From Deltaproteobacteria bacterium (GTDB lineage Bacteria > Desulfobacterota > GWC2-55-46 > DRQE01): a DNA stretch of 35,260 nucleotides. Positions within the stretch are counted from its first letter, which is position 1. Each line of letters starts with the position of its first letter. Below the pieces are notes generated by a model. It was not told the origin of the DNA. It made no database searches and saw nothing but the letters and a program-made list of their open reading frames with translations. Made by a program: the position numbers and the translations under genes. Below, piece by piece: positions 1 to 7,288 of this stretch. The stretch is from contig JACRCI010000046.1 in NCBI GenBank assembly GCA_016219105.1, positions 1 to 35,260 of the forward strand. The letters run 5' to 3'.

Positions 1-28
1 AAAAACCCATAAAAAATAGGAAGTCTGT

Positions 29-90
29 CATGCTGAACCATGGCCTGAATTTATTTCAGGCTTGTTTCGGGGGTGACATAAAGTCACTTT
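29..90. repeat. intergenic palindromic repeat fragment
   Basis: The stretch begins TGTCATGCTGAAC, which resembles the start of a widespread family of intergenic palindromic repeats in environmental bacteria. It contains a perfect 6-bp inverted repeat CCTGAA / TTCAGG around a 5-nt loop (about 44-60). A second small inverted repeat, GTGAC (73-77) and GTCAC (83-87), is followed by a run of T. The second hairpin could act as a weak terminator for a gene left of the window. Family membership is from memory of the motif and unverified. Confidence 0.45.
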
Positions 91-130
91 TTCAGCAGCC
101 TGCTAATAAAGAATGAGGGAGGTTACATAG

Positions 131-1516
131 ATGCAGCTTACCGGACTTCTCTGGGGACAGAGGCTTTTAAAGAAGGTCGAGTTCCCGGTCGCCGAGGTGC
201 TCGGACCCGAGGCCACGGTTGACGAGATAAAGGCCCTCATAAAGAAATGCGCCGGGGTGTTCGTAAAACCCGTCTTCAAGGGCGGCGTGGGCAAAAAAGG
301 CAAGGCGGGACTCATAGGCAGGGCGTCCGACATAAACGAGGCCCTAAGACACAAGGAAAGGCTCTATTTCGTCGAACACCGTTTCAGCAACTCCACTGCC
401 AAGGCCGACGGGGTTACGTTCGAGGGGCTCGTCCCGGCCCAGCACGAGGTCTACTTCTCGATTGCCGATTCAACCGTATACCGCGCCCCCACCATGACCA
501 TAACCCACCACGGAGGGGTGGACATAGAGGAACTCCCCAAGGACAAGATACAGGAAGTCCCCTTCGACCCGCTGACCGGGCTTAAAAGCTACCACGTATC
601 CAACGCGCTCGAGGAACTCGGCGCGCCCAAGGAGATTATAAGCCCGCTCGTGCAGAACCTTCCCAGGCTCTGGACGCTTTATAACAACTACGGCATGAGC
701 ATGCTTGAGCTCAACCCCATAAGGATGATGCCCGGGGCGCAGGACAGGCTCACGCCGGTCGCGTGCGATTTCAAGGGTTCGTTCGACCAGGACGACCCGG
801 CCTGGAAAAGGCTCGATCTGCCGGCCCATATATTCGCGTCCGACTATTCCGAGTTCGAGCAGGAGATAAACCAACTCAGGACCTATCAGGGGCAGAGCGA
901 CGTGTTCATCATCAACCCGCACGGCACCATAACCGCCCCGACCTTCGGCGGAGGCGCCAACGCCCTCGTCACGGAACTGCTCGGCGAGAGCGCCACCATA
1001 TCGTCGGACTTCGGCGGAAACCCCCCGTACGAAAAGATGTTCCAGATATCGCGGATAGTGTTCAAATACTGGCTCAGGCAGTCCAACGTCCTTTTTATAA
1101 TAGGCGGCAAGGCCAATAACACCGACATATACGAGACCTTCAGGGCCATGGCCGACGCCCTCAGGAACTTTTTCCAGACCAACGGCCCCACCCCTCTGTT
1201 CGTCGTCATAGGCAGGGGAGGTCCTAACCTCGTAAGGGGCATGGCCTACATGAAGGACACCCTCGATCAACTGAAGCTTCCCTACCGCATCTTCGGCCAT
1301 GACAGCGCCATGAGCGAGGTCGTGAACTACGCACTGAAGATTGACGGGTGGATGGAGAGGGAGGGTAGAAGCCTTATCTCTAAAAGGTTTTCATCCCCCG
1401 GCGCCGAAGGCCTGGTCACGGCGGCCCCGGAGGCAAACCGCAAGGCGACTACTTCTCGCGTGAAAGGCGGCCGTAAGGCTGAAGGACGCGGACCCCGCCG
1501 CGGGGCGACAACGTAA
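131..1516 (+). CDS. aclB: ATP-citrate lyase, ATP-grasp / citrate-binding subunit (AclB-like)
   Basis: ATP-citrate lyase cleaves citrate with ATP and CoA to acetyl-CoA and oxaloacetate, the key step of the reductive TCA cycle. This subunit matches the N-terminal part of human ACLY: a succinyl-CoA-synthetase-beta-like ATP-grasp region (residues about 1-240, with VFVKPVFKGGVGKKGKAG), then the citrate-binding flavodoxin-like part with FGGGANALVTELLG, VLFIIGGKANNTD and VVIGRGGPNLVRGM. The conserved part ends near ALKIDGW, followed by a basic low-complexity tail of about 45 residues. At 461 aa it is longer than the roughly 400 aa I recall for Chlorobium AclB. GGGAGG lies 8 nt before the ATG. The large subunit follows after 29 nt, so the two are almost certainly co-transcribed. 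I see no convincing promoter in the 130 nt upstream. Confidence 0.9.
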   Translation: MQLTGLLWGQRLLKKVEFPVAEVLGPEATVDEIKALIKKCAGVFVKPVFKGGVGKKGKAGLIGRASDINEALRHKERLYFVEHRFSNSTAKADGVTFEGLVPAQHEVYFSIADSTVYRAPTMTITHHGGVDIEELPKDKIQEVPFDPLTGLKSYHVSNALEELGAPKEIISPLVQNLPRLWTLYNNYGMSMLELNPIRMMPGAQDRLTPVACDFKGSFDQDDPAWKRLDLPAHIFASDYSEFEQEINQLRTYQGQSDVFIINPHGTITAPTFGGGANALVTELLGESATISSDFGGNPPYEKMFQISRIVFKYWLRQSNVLFIIGGKANNTDIYETFRAMADALRNFFQTNGPTPLFVVIGRGGPNLVRGMAYMKDTLDQLKLPYRIFGHDSAMSEVVNYALKIDGWMEREGRSLISKRFSSPGAEGLVTAAPEANRKATTSRVKGGRKAEGRGPRRGATT

Positions 1517-1545
1517 AAAGAACGAAGGGACCAACGTGAGGGATT

Positions 1546-4263
1546 ATGCACAAAGAAGGCGTTAAAAAATTCAACTACTACGTCGGCGTCAATTCCCTGG
1601 AGAATGTCGCGACCAGGGAAGACAGGGTCTGCGTCCTGAACATACTCGGCACCGAAAGCCGGACCGTCACCCCGGTAAGCCATGAATTTTCCGGCGGGAA
1701 CGTCGTTTTCGGGACAGGCCCCGGAAGGAGCGGGCAGAGCCTTCCGACGAAGCTCGGCGGCATACCGGTTTTCAACTCCATAAAAGAGGGCCTCGACAAA
1801 GGGCACCCGTTCAACACGGCCGTCATCTATCTGCCCCCCTCAGGGGTGAGGGACGGGGTAGCCGAGGCCGTGAAGTTCAACCCGAAACTGAAAAAGGTCG
1901 TGATACTGACCGAGAAGGTTCCGATAGGCGACTCCCGGATCATAAGGGCCATCTGCCAGACAAACGGCGTGGACGTCTTCGGCGCCAACTGTCTCGGGGT
2001 GGCGGACGCGTGGAACAGGGTCAGGATAGGCGGGGCGCTCGGGGGCAGCAAGCCCGACGAATCACTCGTAAAGGGTTCCATAGCAATATTCTCCAATTCC
2101 GGAAATTTTACCACTACCATAGCCGTTTACCTCCTTACGAGCGGATGGGGCACCACCACGAGCGTATCCAGCGGAAAGGACGTCTACATACAGTTCGCGC
2201 CGGCGGAGTTTTTCAACGCGCTGGAGAAGGACGGGAGAAGCAAGGGCGCCGTCATATACGTTGAGCCGGGCGGTTACTACGAACGCGGCCTCAATATCAC
2301 CAAACCCACGGTCGCGTGCGTTGTCGGGAGATGGAAGGCGCGCCTTACCAAGGCGTGCGGACACGCCGGCAGCCTTGCCGGAAGCGGCGACGACGCCAGG
2401 GCCAAGGAGAAGTGGTTCATGGATTATTTCGGCGTGGACGGCATATACACGCCCGAGAGGCCCGTTTTCTCCAAGAAGGGCGCGGTGGTGACCAACATCG
2501 CGCACATACCAGAGGCGCTTTCGAAGGTCATGGAACTCGGCGGCGTGGAGCCGGACTTCGAGCCCAAAGGCGACCTTTCCCTTAAATGCTGGCTCGCGAA
2601 CAACGCCGGTATCAGCCTGCCCAAGGCGCTCGACGTAAAGCAGGTTCTGGCGGTCGCTCCCTATGGCGAGCAGATAGAGACGGTCTTAAAACAGGTCGGC
2701 GCCCAGTACCCGCGTCAGCCCATGAAGGACTGTAGCGGCGCCTCCATGATGGATCCCGCGACGCAGGTAACGCGGATATACGACGTTTCGATACTCGACG
2801 CATCAAAACGCACGCTGGAGGAAAACCTCGTCCTGTCGCTTCTTAAAAGCTATCCGGACCCTTACGGGAGAAAACTCGCGAACCTCGCGTTTAACGCCTT
2901 TGTAAACCACCACGACGACCCGGCGCTCATGGCCGCCGCGGCAAGCAGGGAGGCCGAGAATTCGCCGAACACCGTCGTCGCCGCCGCGGTCTCGATAATA
3001 GGAAAGGGCAGGGTTAAGAAGTCGCTGGAGGTATCGAGACTGCTGCTCGGAAAATTCCAACACTCGGGACTGGTAAACCCGACTTCCGGTTTTAATTATT
3101 CGGCGATACTTAAGTCCCTTACAAAGGACGAAAAGGCGCTCTTTGCCGGCGCGGGAGCGGACGGCGCGGCCAGGGCGAGCATCATGATCGCCGAGCTAAG
3201 CTCCTTGAAGAAAGAGTCGGTATTCATAAACTTCGTAAGGGACGCATCCGGAGGGAAACCCTCGGTGGACGCCGTCCTTTCCGCGATATGGACGACACTC
3301 GGATGGGAAGGCCTCCTCAAGAAGGACATCTCGCGGTGGACGCTTATGACGCTCCCGTGGTATTCGAGGGTGTTTTCAACCATCGTGGGCTGTTCCGTGC
3401 CCACTGACAGGCACACCAGGAAAGGGTTCTGCGGGGTTGACACCGCGGAGATATTAAAGGACTGGTCGTTTACCGAGACCGCGTTCCTCGCCCTGGTGGG
3501 CCGCCGTCCGGCGGCGGCTGAGCTGTTTGAGTTCTCCATGCTCCTGGGCCTCATCATATCCAACGGCCCCGGGACTATCTCCGCGCAGGGGGCCAAGGGA
3601 GGGGTGAGCGCGGACGGACCGGAAAGCCCGATGAGGGTGCAGATAAACAAATCCTTCGTAGGCTTTTTAACCCATACCGGTTTCGCGCACGGCGGCAACG
3701 GCTATGAGGCCATAGCCTTCCTCATCGAGAGGTTCAAGGATAGCGGGCTTAAAGACCCGGGCAACAAAAACCACTCCATTGATCTTAAGGCCATAGCCGA
3801 CGCGTATTCACGGCACTACAGTAAATATAAGGCCGAGCAGAAATCCATCGGGAACCTCGAATACGCCAAGATCCCATGCTTAAACCATCCGATATTCAAG
3901 GGCAGGCCCGTGAACTACGACCCAAGGGAGAGGTTCATCAGCTCCACGTTCGAGGAGAGGGGGATATACAACGTCTTCCTCGACTTCTACGGAAGGCTCG
4001 TCAACTCGCTTTTCCAGGCCAAGGTCACCCCCAACGTCTACTGCGTCAACGTGGACGCCGTGATAGCGGTGATACTCCTTAAGATACTGTGGCAGCCCTT
4101 CCATAAGGGGACAATATCGGAAAGGGAGATGGAGGACTCGGCGTTCACGACGTTCCTTTTCGGAAGGATGATAGGCTCGGCCTCGGAGATAGACGACCAT
4201 ATAAACCGCGGCCGCGACATGGACACGAGGACTCCCGCGAGCAAGTGCCTGTACGTGCGCTGA
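1546..4263 (+). CDS. aclA: ATP-citrate lyase, long CoA-ligase / citrate-synthase-like subunit (AclA-like, divergent)
   Basis: Residues about 1-330 are a succinyl-CoA-synthetase-alpha-like module: FGANCLGV matches the conserved IGPNCPG region, and GHAGSLAGSGDDARAKEKW carries the histidine that is phosphorylated in this superfamily. The C-terminal part is citrate-synthase-like, with LLGLIISNGPGTIS, FAHGGNGYEA, CLNHPIFKGRP and CVNVDAVIAV. At 905 aa it is about 300 residues longer than the ~608-aa AclA of Chlorobium; the extra length lies between the two modules (about 330-640). It therefore looks like a divergent form, perhaps the 'type II' ACL discussed for Nitrospira, Leptospirillum and Magnetococcus. 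The position aligned by eye with His in the ACLY ADHGP motif is Asn here (SNGPG). GAGGG precedes the ATG. A related acyl-CoA synthetase/lyase cannot be excluded, but the aclB partner argues for ACL. Confidence 0.82.
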   Translation: MHKEGVKKFNYYVGVNSLENVATREDRVCVLNILGTESRTVTPVSHEFSGGNVVFGTGPGRSGQSLPTKLGGIPVFNSIKEGLDKGHPFNTAVIYLPPSGVRDGVAEAVKFNPKLKKVVILTEKVPIGDSRIIRAICQTNGVDVFGANCLGVADAWNRVRIGGALGGSKPDESLVKGSIAIFSNSGNFTTTIAVYLLTSGWGTTTSVSSGKDVYIQFAPAEFFNALEKDGRSKGAVIYVEPGGYYERGLNITKPTVACVVGRWKARLTKACGHAGSLAGSGDDARAKEKWFMDYFGVDGIYTPERPVFSKKGAVVTNIAHIPEALSKVMELGGVEPDFEPKGDLSLKCWLANNAGISLPKALDVKQVLAVAPYGEQIETVLKQVGAQYPRQPMKDCSGASMMDPATQVTRIYDVSILDASKRTLEENLVLSLLKSYPDPYGRKLANLAFNAFVNHHDDPALMAAAASREAENSPNTVVAAAVSIIGKGRVKKSLEVSRLLLGKFQHSGLVNPTSGFNYSAILKSLTKDEKALFAGAGADGAARASIMIAELSSLKKESVFINFVRDASGGKPSVDAVLSAIWTTLGWEGLLKKDISRWTLMTLPWYSRVFSTIVGCSVPTDRHTRKGFCGVDTAEILKDWSFTETAFLALVGRRPAAAELFEFSMLLGLIISNGPGTISAQGAKGGVSADGPESPMRVQINKSFVGFLTHTGFAHGGNGYEAIAFLIERFKDSGLKDPGNKNHSIDLKAIADAYSRHYSKYKAEQKSIGNLEYAKIPCLNHPIFKGRPVNYDPRERFISSTFEERGIYNVFLDFYGRLVNSLFQAKVTPNVYCVNVDAVIAVILLKILWQPFHKGTISEREMEDSAFTTFLFGRMIGSASEIDDHINRGRDMDTRTPASKCLYVR

Positions 4264-4286
4264 AAAAACGCGGCTGATATCCTGCG

Positions 4287-4322
4287 CCCCGGAGAGGTTC
4301 CCATCTCTTTCCGGGGTTTTTT
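4287..4322 (+). terminator. intrinsic terminator of the acl operon
   Basis: CCCCGGAGAG pairs with CTCTTTCCGGGG (with a 2-nt bulge) around a short loop and is followed directly by TTTTTT. It sits 24 nt after the aclA stop. Confidence 0.85.
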
Positions 4323-4324
4323 GT

Positions 4325-4353
4325 TTGACAAGGGTTTTTGCGCCTGTTATAAA
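4325..4353 (+). promoter_or_regulatory. sigma-70-type promoter for the SPOR gene
   Basis: TTGACA (4325-4330), a 17-nt spacer and TATAAA (4348-4353) form a near-consensus promoter that starts immediately after the acl terminator. The start point would be near 4360, giving a leader of about 75 nt that contains one copy of the 21-bp repeat. Confidence 0.85.
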
Positions 4354-4378
4354 GTTGTCATCATGTTTTTTAGCGTCC

Positions 4379-4397
4379 GACGTGGCCGGCTGGTTGG
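4379..4397 (-). repeat. 21-bp element family, leader copy
   Basis: The complement reads CCAACCAGCCGGCCACGTC, matching the first half and hairpin arm of the dispersed 21-bp family. It lies in the 5' leader of the SPOR gene. Confidence 0.7.
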
Positions 4398-4433
4398 CCG
4401 TCGCGTCTATCTGGCTGGAAGGAGGGGTGTCAA

Positions 4434-5162
4434 TTGAAACAATCAAGCTCTACCGGCGAGAAGAAGTTGTTTTTATTGGTGGTTATTTTGCTGATAGTCG
4501 GCGGGGGCGTGCTTCTTTTTTATCTTTTCAAGGCAGGCAAGACCCCCCGGTCCGGCGAACATAAAATAGTATCCGCGAGGGTTAAGATAGAGACCGTCAT
4601 GGAAACTACCGGGGTTCCGACCACCACTCCGTCCGTGACGACCAACACTCCGTCCGTGACGACCAACACTCCGTCCTCGACGGCCAACCAGCCGTCCTCG
4701 ACGGCGGTGAAGCCCGTTGTGGAGGAAAAACCGTCTAAGAGGCCTTTGGTCAAGCCGTCCGAAAAACCTGTTACGAAGGCCGCGGAAAAACCTGCGGATA
4801 AAGCAGTCGCGAAACCCGTTGAAAAGACGATCAAACAGACCGCACAGGCCAGGACGACCTCGACGGCCGGCACTCCGGCCAAAAAACCCGTCCGTTATAA
4901 GCCGTGGGCCGTGCACATAGCGTCGGTCGCGAGCAAGAAGGAGGCCGCGGAGCTTAAAAGCGCCGTCGCCGGAAAGGGCTATAAAGTCTATGTGACCGAC
5001 TTCAACAAAGAGGGGCTTAAATGGTACAGGGTCAGGGTCGGTTTCTACTCAACGCGCAAAGACGCGCAGAAGGCCGCCTCAAGCCTCGCAAAACAGTTTG
5101 AGAACATAGACGCATGGCCGGTCATGCCGTCCAAAGACGAGGTACGCAGGCACATGAATTAG
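4434..5162 (+). CDS. membrane-anchored SPOR-domain protein
   Basis: SPOR domains bind denuded septal peptidoglycan, so this is probably an envelope or division-associated protein. The 242-aa product has a short cytoplasmic N-terminus, one hydrophobic segment (about 11-31, LFLLVVILLIVGGGVLLFYL), a long Pro/Thr/Ser/Lys/Ala-rich linker (about 60-150), and a C-terminal SPOR domain (about 160-235) beginning WAVHIASVASKKEAAELK and ending near ENIDAWPV. The start is TTG, supported by AAGGAGGG about 7 nt upstream. The linker contains four tandem 21-nt units (TPSVTTN, TNTPSST, NQPSSTA type heptapeptides) that belong to the dispersed repeat family. It has its own strong promoter and appears monocistronic or read through into miaB. 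The specific partner is not identifiable. Confidence 0.88.
   Translation: MKQSSSTGEKKLFLLVVILLIVGGGVLLFYLFKAGKTPRSGEHKIVSARVKIETVMETTGVPTTTPSVTTNTPSVTTNTPSSTANQPSSTAVKPVVEEKPSKRPLVKPSEKPVTKAAEKPADKAVAKPVEKTIKQTAQARTTSTAGTPAKKPVRYKPWAVHIASVASKKEAAELKSAVAGKGYKVYVTDFNKEGLKWYRVRVGFYSTRKDAQKAASSLAKQFENIDAWPVMPSKDEVRRHMN
4618..4704 (+). repeat. four tandem 21-bp units inside the SPOR linker
   Basis: Units of exactly 21 nt start at about 4621, 4642, 4663 and 4684. The last is the family consensus itself: CCAACCAG then CCGTCCTCGACGG. The array is in frame and encodes heptads ending in NQPSSTA. Confidence 0.92.
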
Positions 5163-5163
5163 C

Positions 5164-5193
5164 TTGACCTGACCGTGGTTCTACCCTTAAAAT
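5164..5193 (+). promoter_or_regulatory. candidate miaB promoter (possibly leaderless)
   Basis: TTGACC (5164-5169), 18 nt, then TAAAAT (5188-5193), each one base from consensus. The expected start point near 5200 is directly at the ATG at 5201, and no Shine-Dalgarno sequence is visible there. Confidence 0.55.
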
Positions 5194-5200
5194 ATTGCTT

Positions 5201-6694
5201 ATGGAGGACGCGGTTTATCAGCCAACCAGCCTTGACGGCCAACCAGCCGTCTACGACGGCCAACCAACCGGCCCTGCCGGCAAAGAAAAATACGTATTTA
5301 TCGAGACGTTCGGCTGCCAGATGAACGACAATGACTCCATGAGGATGCTCGCTCATCTCAAGGACTCGAAATACCTTCCCACCGACGAGCCTGCGAGCGC
5401 CGACCTCATACTGATCAACACATGCAGCATCCGCGACAAGGCGGAACAGAAATTCTACAGCGCCGCCGGCAAGTATAGGGAGCTCAAGGAGAAAAACCCA
5501 TCGCTTATCATAGGCATAAGCGGATGCGTGGCGCAGCAGGCGGGAGCGGGGCTACTCAAAAGAATCCCATACGTTGACATGGTCATCGGGACGCACAACG
5601 TGCACAATGTCCCCGAACTCGTCGAGGAGATATCCGACCGTCGTGGACGGCTGGCAGGCCGGCCGGATGAAAAGATATCCAGGACAGAATTTCGTGACAC
5701 TATAGGGCCAGGCGAATATGCTGCTTACGGATTGCCTTACGGCGGCGGGGTAAAGGCCTCGGTGAGCATAATGCGCGGCTGCGATAATTTCTGCACCTAC
5801 TGCATCGTGCCGTCAGTAAGGGGAAAAGAGGCGTCGAGGCCGTGCGAAGACATCCTCGACGACGTAAAAAGGCTCGCTGACCAGGGGGTAAAGGAGATTA
5901 CCCTTCTGGGACAGAACGTAAACTCATACCGGCCAACCAGCCGTTCTCAACGGCCAGACGGGCCTGCCGTGACGTTCCCGGGGCTTTTAAGGCTGGTATG
6001 CGCGGTGGACCCTATCGAGAGGGTGAGGTTCGTGACATCGCACCCGAAGGATATGTCCACGGAGCTTATTTATCTCTTCGGTGAAGAGGCAAAAAAGCTA
6101 TCGAGGAACGTGCACCTGCCGCTTCAATCAGGCTCCGACAGCGTCCTTGGGCGCATGAAAAGGGGCTATACGGTCGCCGGGTACCTTTCAAAGGTCGCCC
6201 TTTTAAGGAGGCTCTATCCGGACATCTCGATTACGACCGATATAATAGCCGGTTTCCCCGGCGAGAGCGGGGAGGATTTCGAAAAGACCGTTACAGTCCT
6301 GAGGGAAGTGGAATTCGACGGCGTATTTTCGTTCAAGTATTCGCCGAGGCCGAATACCGCGGCTGCGGGGTTTTCCGATCAGGTCCCGGCCGAGGTAGCC
6401 CAGGAAAGGCTCCTCAGGATACAGGAAATACAGAAAGGCATAACCGCCAAGAAGATGAAAGCGCTTGTCGGCAGAAACATGGATGTCCTCGTGGAGGGAG
6501 AGAGCAACCGTCAGGGACGGCTGGATGGCCGTCAGGGCCGTCCAACCGACTGTCAGGGCCGTCCAACCGAGATGACCGGAAGGACCCCGTGCAACAGGGT
6601 CGTGAATTTCCCCGGCCCGCGCGAGCGTGTCGGCGCCATAGTCGGCGTCCTCATAACAGGGGCGTGTTCAAACTCTCTAAGGGGGATTCAATGA
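5201..6694 (+). CDS. miaB: tRNA-2-methylthio-N6-isopentenyladenosine synthase MiaB
   Basis: MiaB is a radical-SAM enzyme that methylthiolates i6A37 in tRNA. Visible in order: the MTTase N-terminal domain (ETFGCQMND, NTCSIRDKAEQK, GCVAQQ, giving its three cluster cysteines), the radical-SAM motif RGCDNFCTYCIVPS, LPLQSGSDSVLGRMKRGY, DIIAGFPGE, and a C-terminal TRAM domain (DVLVEG ... TGRTPCNRVVNFPG). All conserved motifs are intact. The 497-aa protein is longer than usual (~440) because of repeat-encoded segments at residues about 7-27, 147-153, 245-252 and 437-457, all apparently outside catalytic motifs. The last falls in a TRAM loop. No start codon lies between the first repeat and KYVFIETFGCQ, so translation must begin at 5201 (ATG) or 5195 (TTG), and the first repeat must be translated. 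DUF151 follows after 16 nt. Confidence 0.93.
   Translation: MEDAVYQPTSLDGQPAVYDGQPTGPAGKEKYVFIETFGCQMNDNDSMRMLAHLKDSKYLPTDEPASADLILINTCSIRDKAEQKFYSAAGKYRELKEKNPSLIIGISGCVAQQAGAGLLKRIPYVDMVIGTHNVHNVPELVEEISDRRGRLAGRPDEKISRTEFRDTIGPGEYAAYGLPYGGGVKASVSIMRGCDNFCTYCIVPSVRGKEASRPCEDILDDVKRLADQGVKEITLLGQNVNSYRPTSRSQRPDGPAVTFPGLLRLVCAVDPIERVRFVTSHPKDMSTELIYLFGEEAKKLSRNVHLPLQSGSDSVLGRMKRGYTVAGYLSKVALLRRLYPDISITTDIIAGFPGESGEDFEKTVTVLREVEFDGVFSFKYSPRPNTAAAGFSDQVPAEVAQERLLRIQEIQKGITAKKMKALVGRNMDVLVEGESNRQGRLDGRQGRPTDCQGRPTEMTGRTPCNRVVNFPGPRERVGAIVGVLITGACSNSLRGIQ
5222..5280 (+). repeat. three tandem 21-bp family units in the miaB N-terminus
   Basis: A 17-nt shortened unit (5222-5238) is followed by two 21-nt units (5239-5259 and 5260-5280). 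They encode QPTSLDG, QPAVYDG and QPTGPAG. Confidence 0.92.
5638..5658 (-). repeat. 21-bp family unit inside miaB, antisense orientation
   Basis: The complement starts CCTGCCAG and ends CCGTCCACGACGG, one mismatch from the hypD copy at 30162. In miaB it encodes DRRGRLAGR between the MTTase and radical-SAM domains. Confidence 0.9.
5933..5953 (+). repeat. 21-bp family unit inside miaB with paired hairpin changes
   Basis: CCAACCAG then CCGTTCTCAACGG differs from the consensus by C-to-T and G-to-A at paired positions of the hairpin, so the stem is kept. It encodes RPTSRSQRP. Confidence 0.9.
6508..6571. repeat. three 21-nt units in the miaB TRAM loop
   Basis: Units 6509-6529, 6530-6550 and 6551-6571 have exact 21-nt periodicity. 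The first matches the antisense family (encodes RQGRLDG); the next two are derived (RQGRPTD, CQGRPTE). Confidence 0.88.
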
Positions 6695-6710
6695 AAGAAA
6701 GGAGGGCCGC

Positions 6711-7211
6711 ATGCTGGTAAAGATGAAAGTCACGGGGCTTACGATGGACCCGTTCACAAACGCGCCTATAGTGATACTGAAGGACCAGGAGGATAAGAAC
6801 GCGCTTCCCATATGGATAGGGTTGCTTGAGGCAAGCGCCATAGCGTCGGAACTCGAAAAGATGGAGTTCTCCAGGCCCATGACGCACGACCTGGTTGAGG
6901 ACATCTTGAAGCGCATGGACGTAACCGTCACGAAGGTGGAGGTAAACGACTTGAAGGACAACGTCTACTACGCCACCATCCATATGGAAAAGGGCGGGGA
7001 TAAATACGCTATAGACGCAAGGCCGAGCGACGCTATCGCGATCGCGCTCAGGGTGAGTTCCCCCATATACGTGGATACGAGGGTCCTCGACAAATCAAGA
7101 AGCATAGACATGAGAAACGCTCAGGGCGGTAAAAAAGGCGACGGCAAGGACAACCTGCTTGAGCTTCTCGAGGATATGTCGCCCGAGGCCTTCGGCAAGT
7201 ATAGGATGTAG
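6711..7211 (+). CDS. DUF151 / bifunctional nuclease-domain protein
   Basis: The 166-aa protein has the full bifunctional-nuclease (DUF151) domain: LTMDPFTNAPIVILKD, LPIWIGLLEASAIA and the signature ARPSDAIAIALRVSSPIYV. Homologues have been reported with DNase/RNase activity, but the cellular role in bacteria is not settled. The ATG has GAAAGGAGGG upstream. It lies 16 nt after miaB and is likely co-transcribed; this pairing is familiar in delta-like genomes. A weakly paired GAAAG...CTTTC stretch with TTTT at about 7240-7262 could terminate the unit. Confidence 0.88.
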   Translation: MLVKMKVTGLTMDPFTNAPIVILKDQEDKNALPIWIGLLEASAIASELEKMEFSRPMTHDLVEDILKRMDVTVTKVEVNDLKDNVYYATIHMEKGGDKYAIDARPSDAIAIALRVSSPIYVDTRVLDKSRSIDMRNAQGGKKGDGKDNLLELLEDMSPEAFGKYRM

Positions 7212-7217
7212 CCCCTG

Positions 7218-7238
7218 GCCGCCAGCCGGCCCTGCCGG
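7218..7238 (+). repeat. 21-bp family unit, intergenic
   Basis: GCCGCCAGCCGG followed by CCCTGCCGG resembles the third N-terminal miaB unit. It lies just after the DUF151 stop codon. Confidence 0.65.
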
Positions 7239-7288
7239 AAAGCCGCTTAAGGCCTTTCTTTTATAAACCCCCTCTTGCAACGGAAATT

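Noticed and set aside
470-1300. Minus-strand ORF of 276 aa inside aclB
   Set aside because: Shadow of aclB, whose family motifs are continuous along the plus strand.
4618-4704. CRISPR-like array in the SPOR gene
   Set aside because: Direct 21-nt tandem units without spacers, in frame with the protein.
7240-7262. Strong terminator after the DUF151 gene
   Set aside because: The GAAAG/CTTTC pairing is short and interrupted by a mismatch; kept only as a remark.
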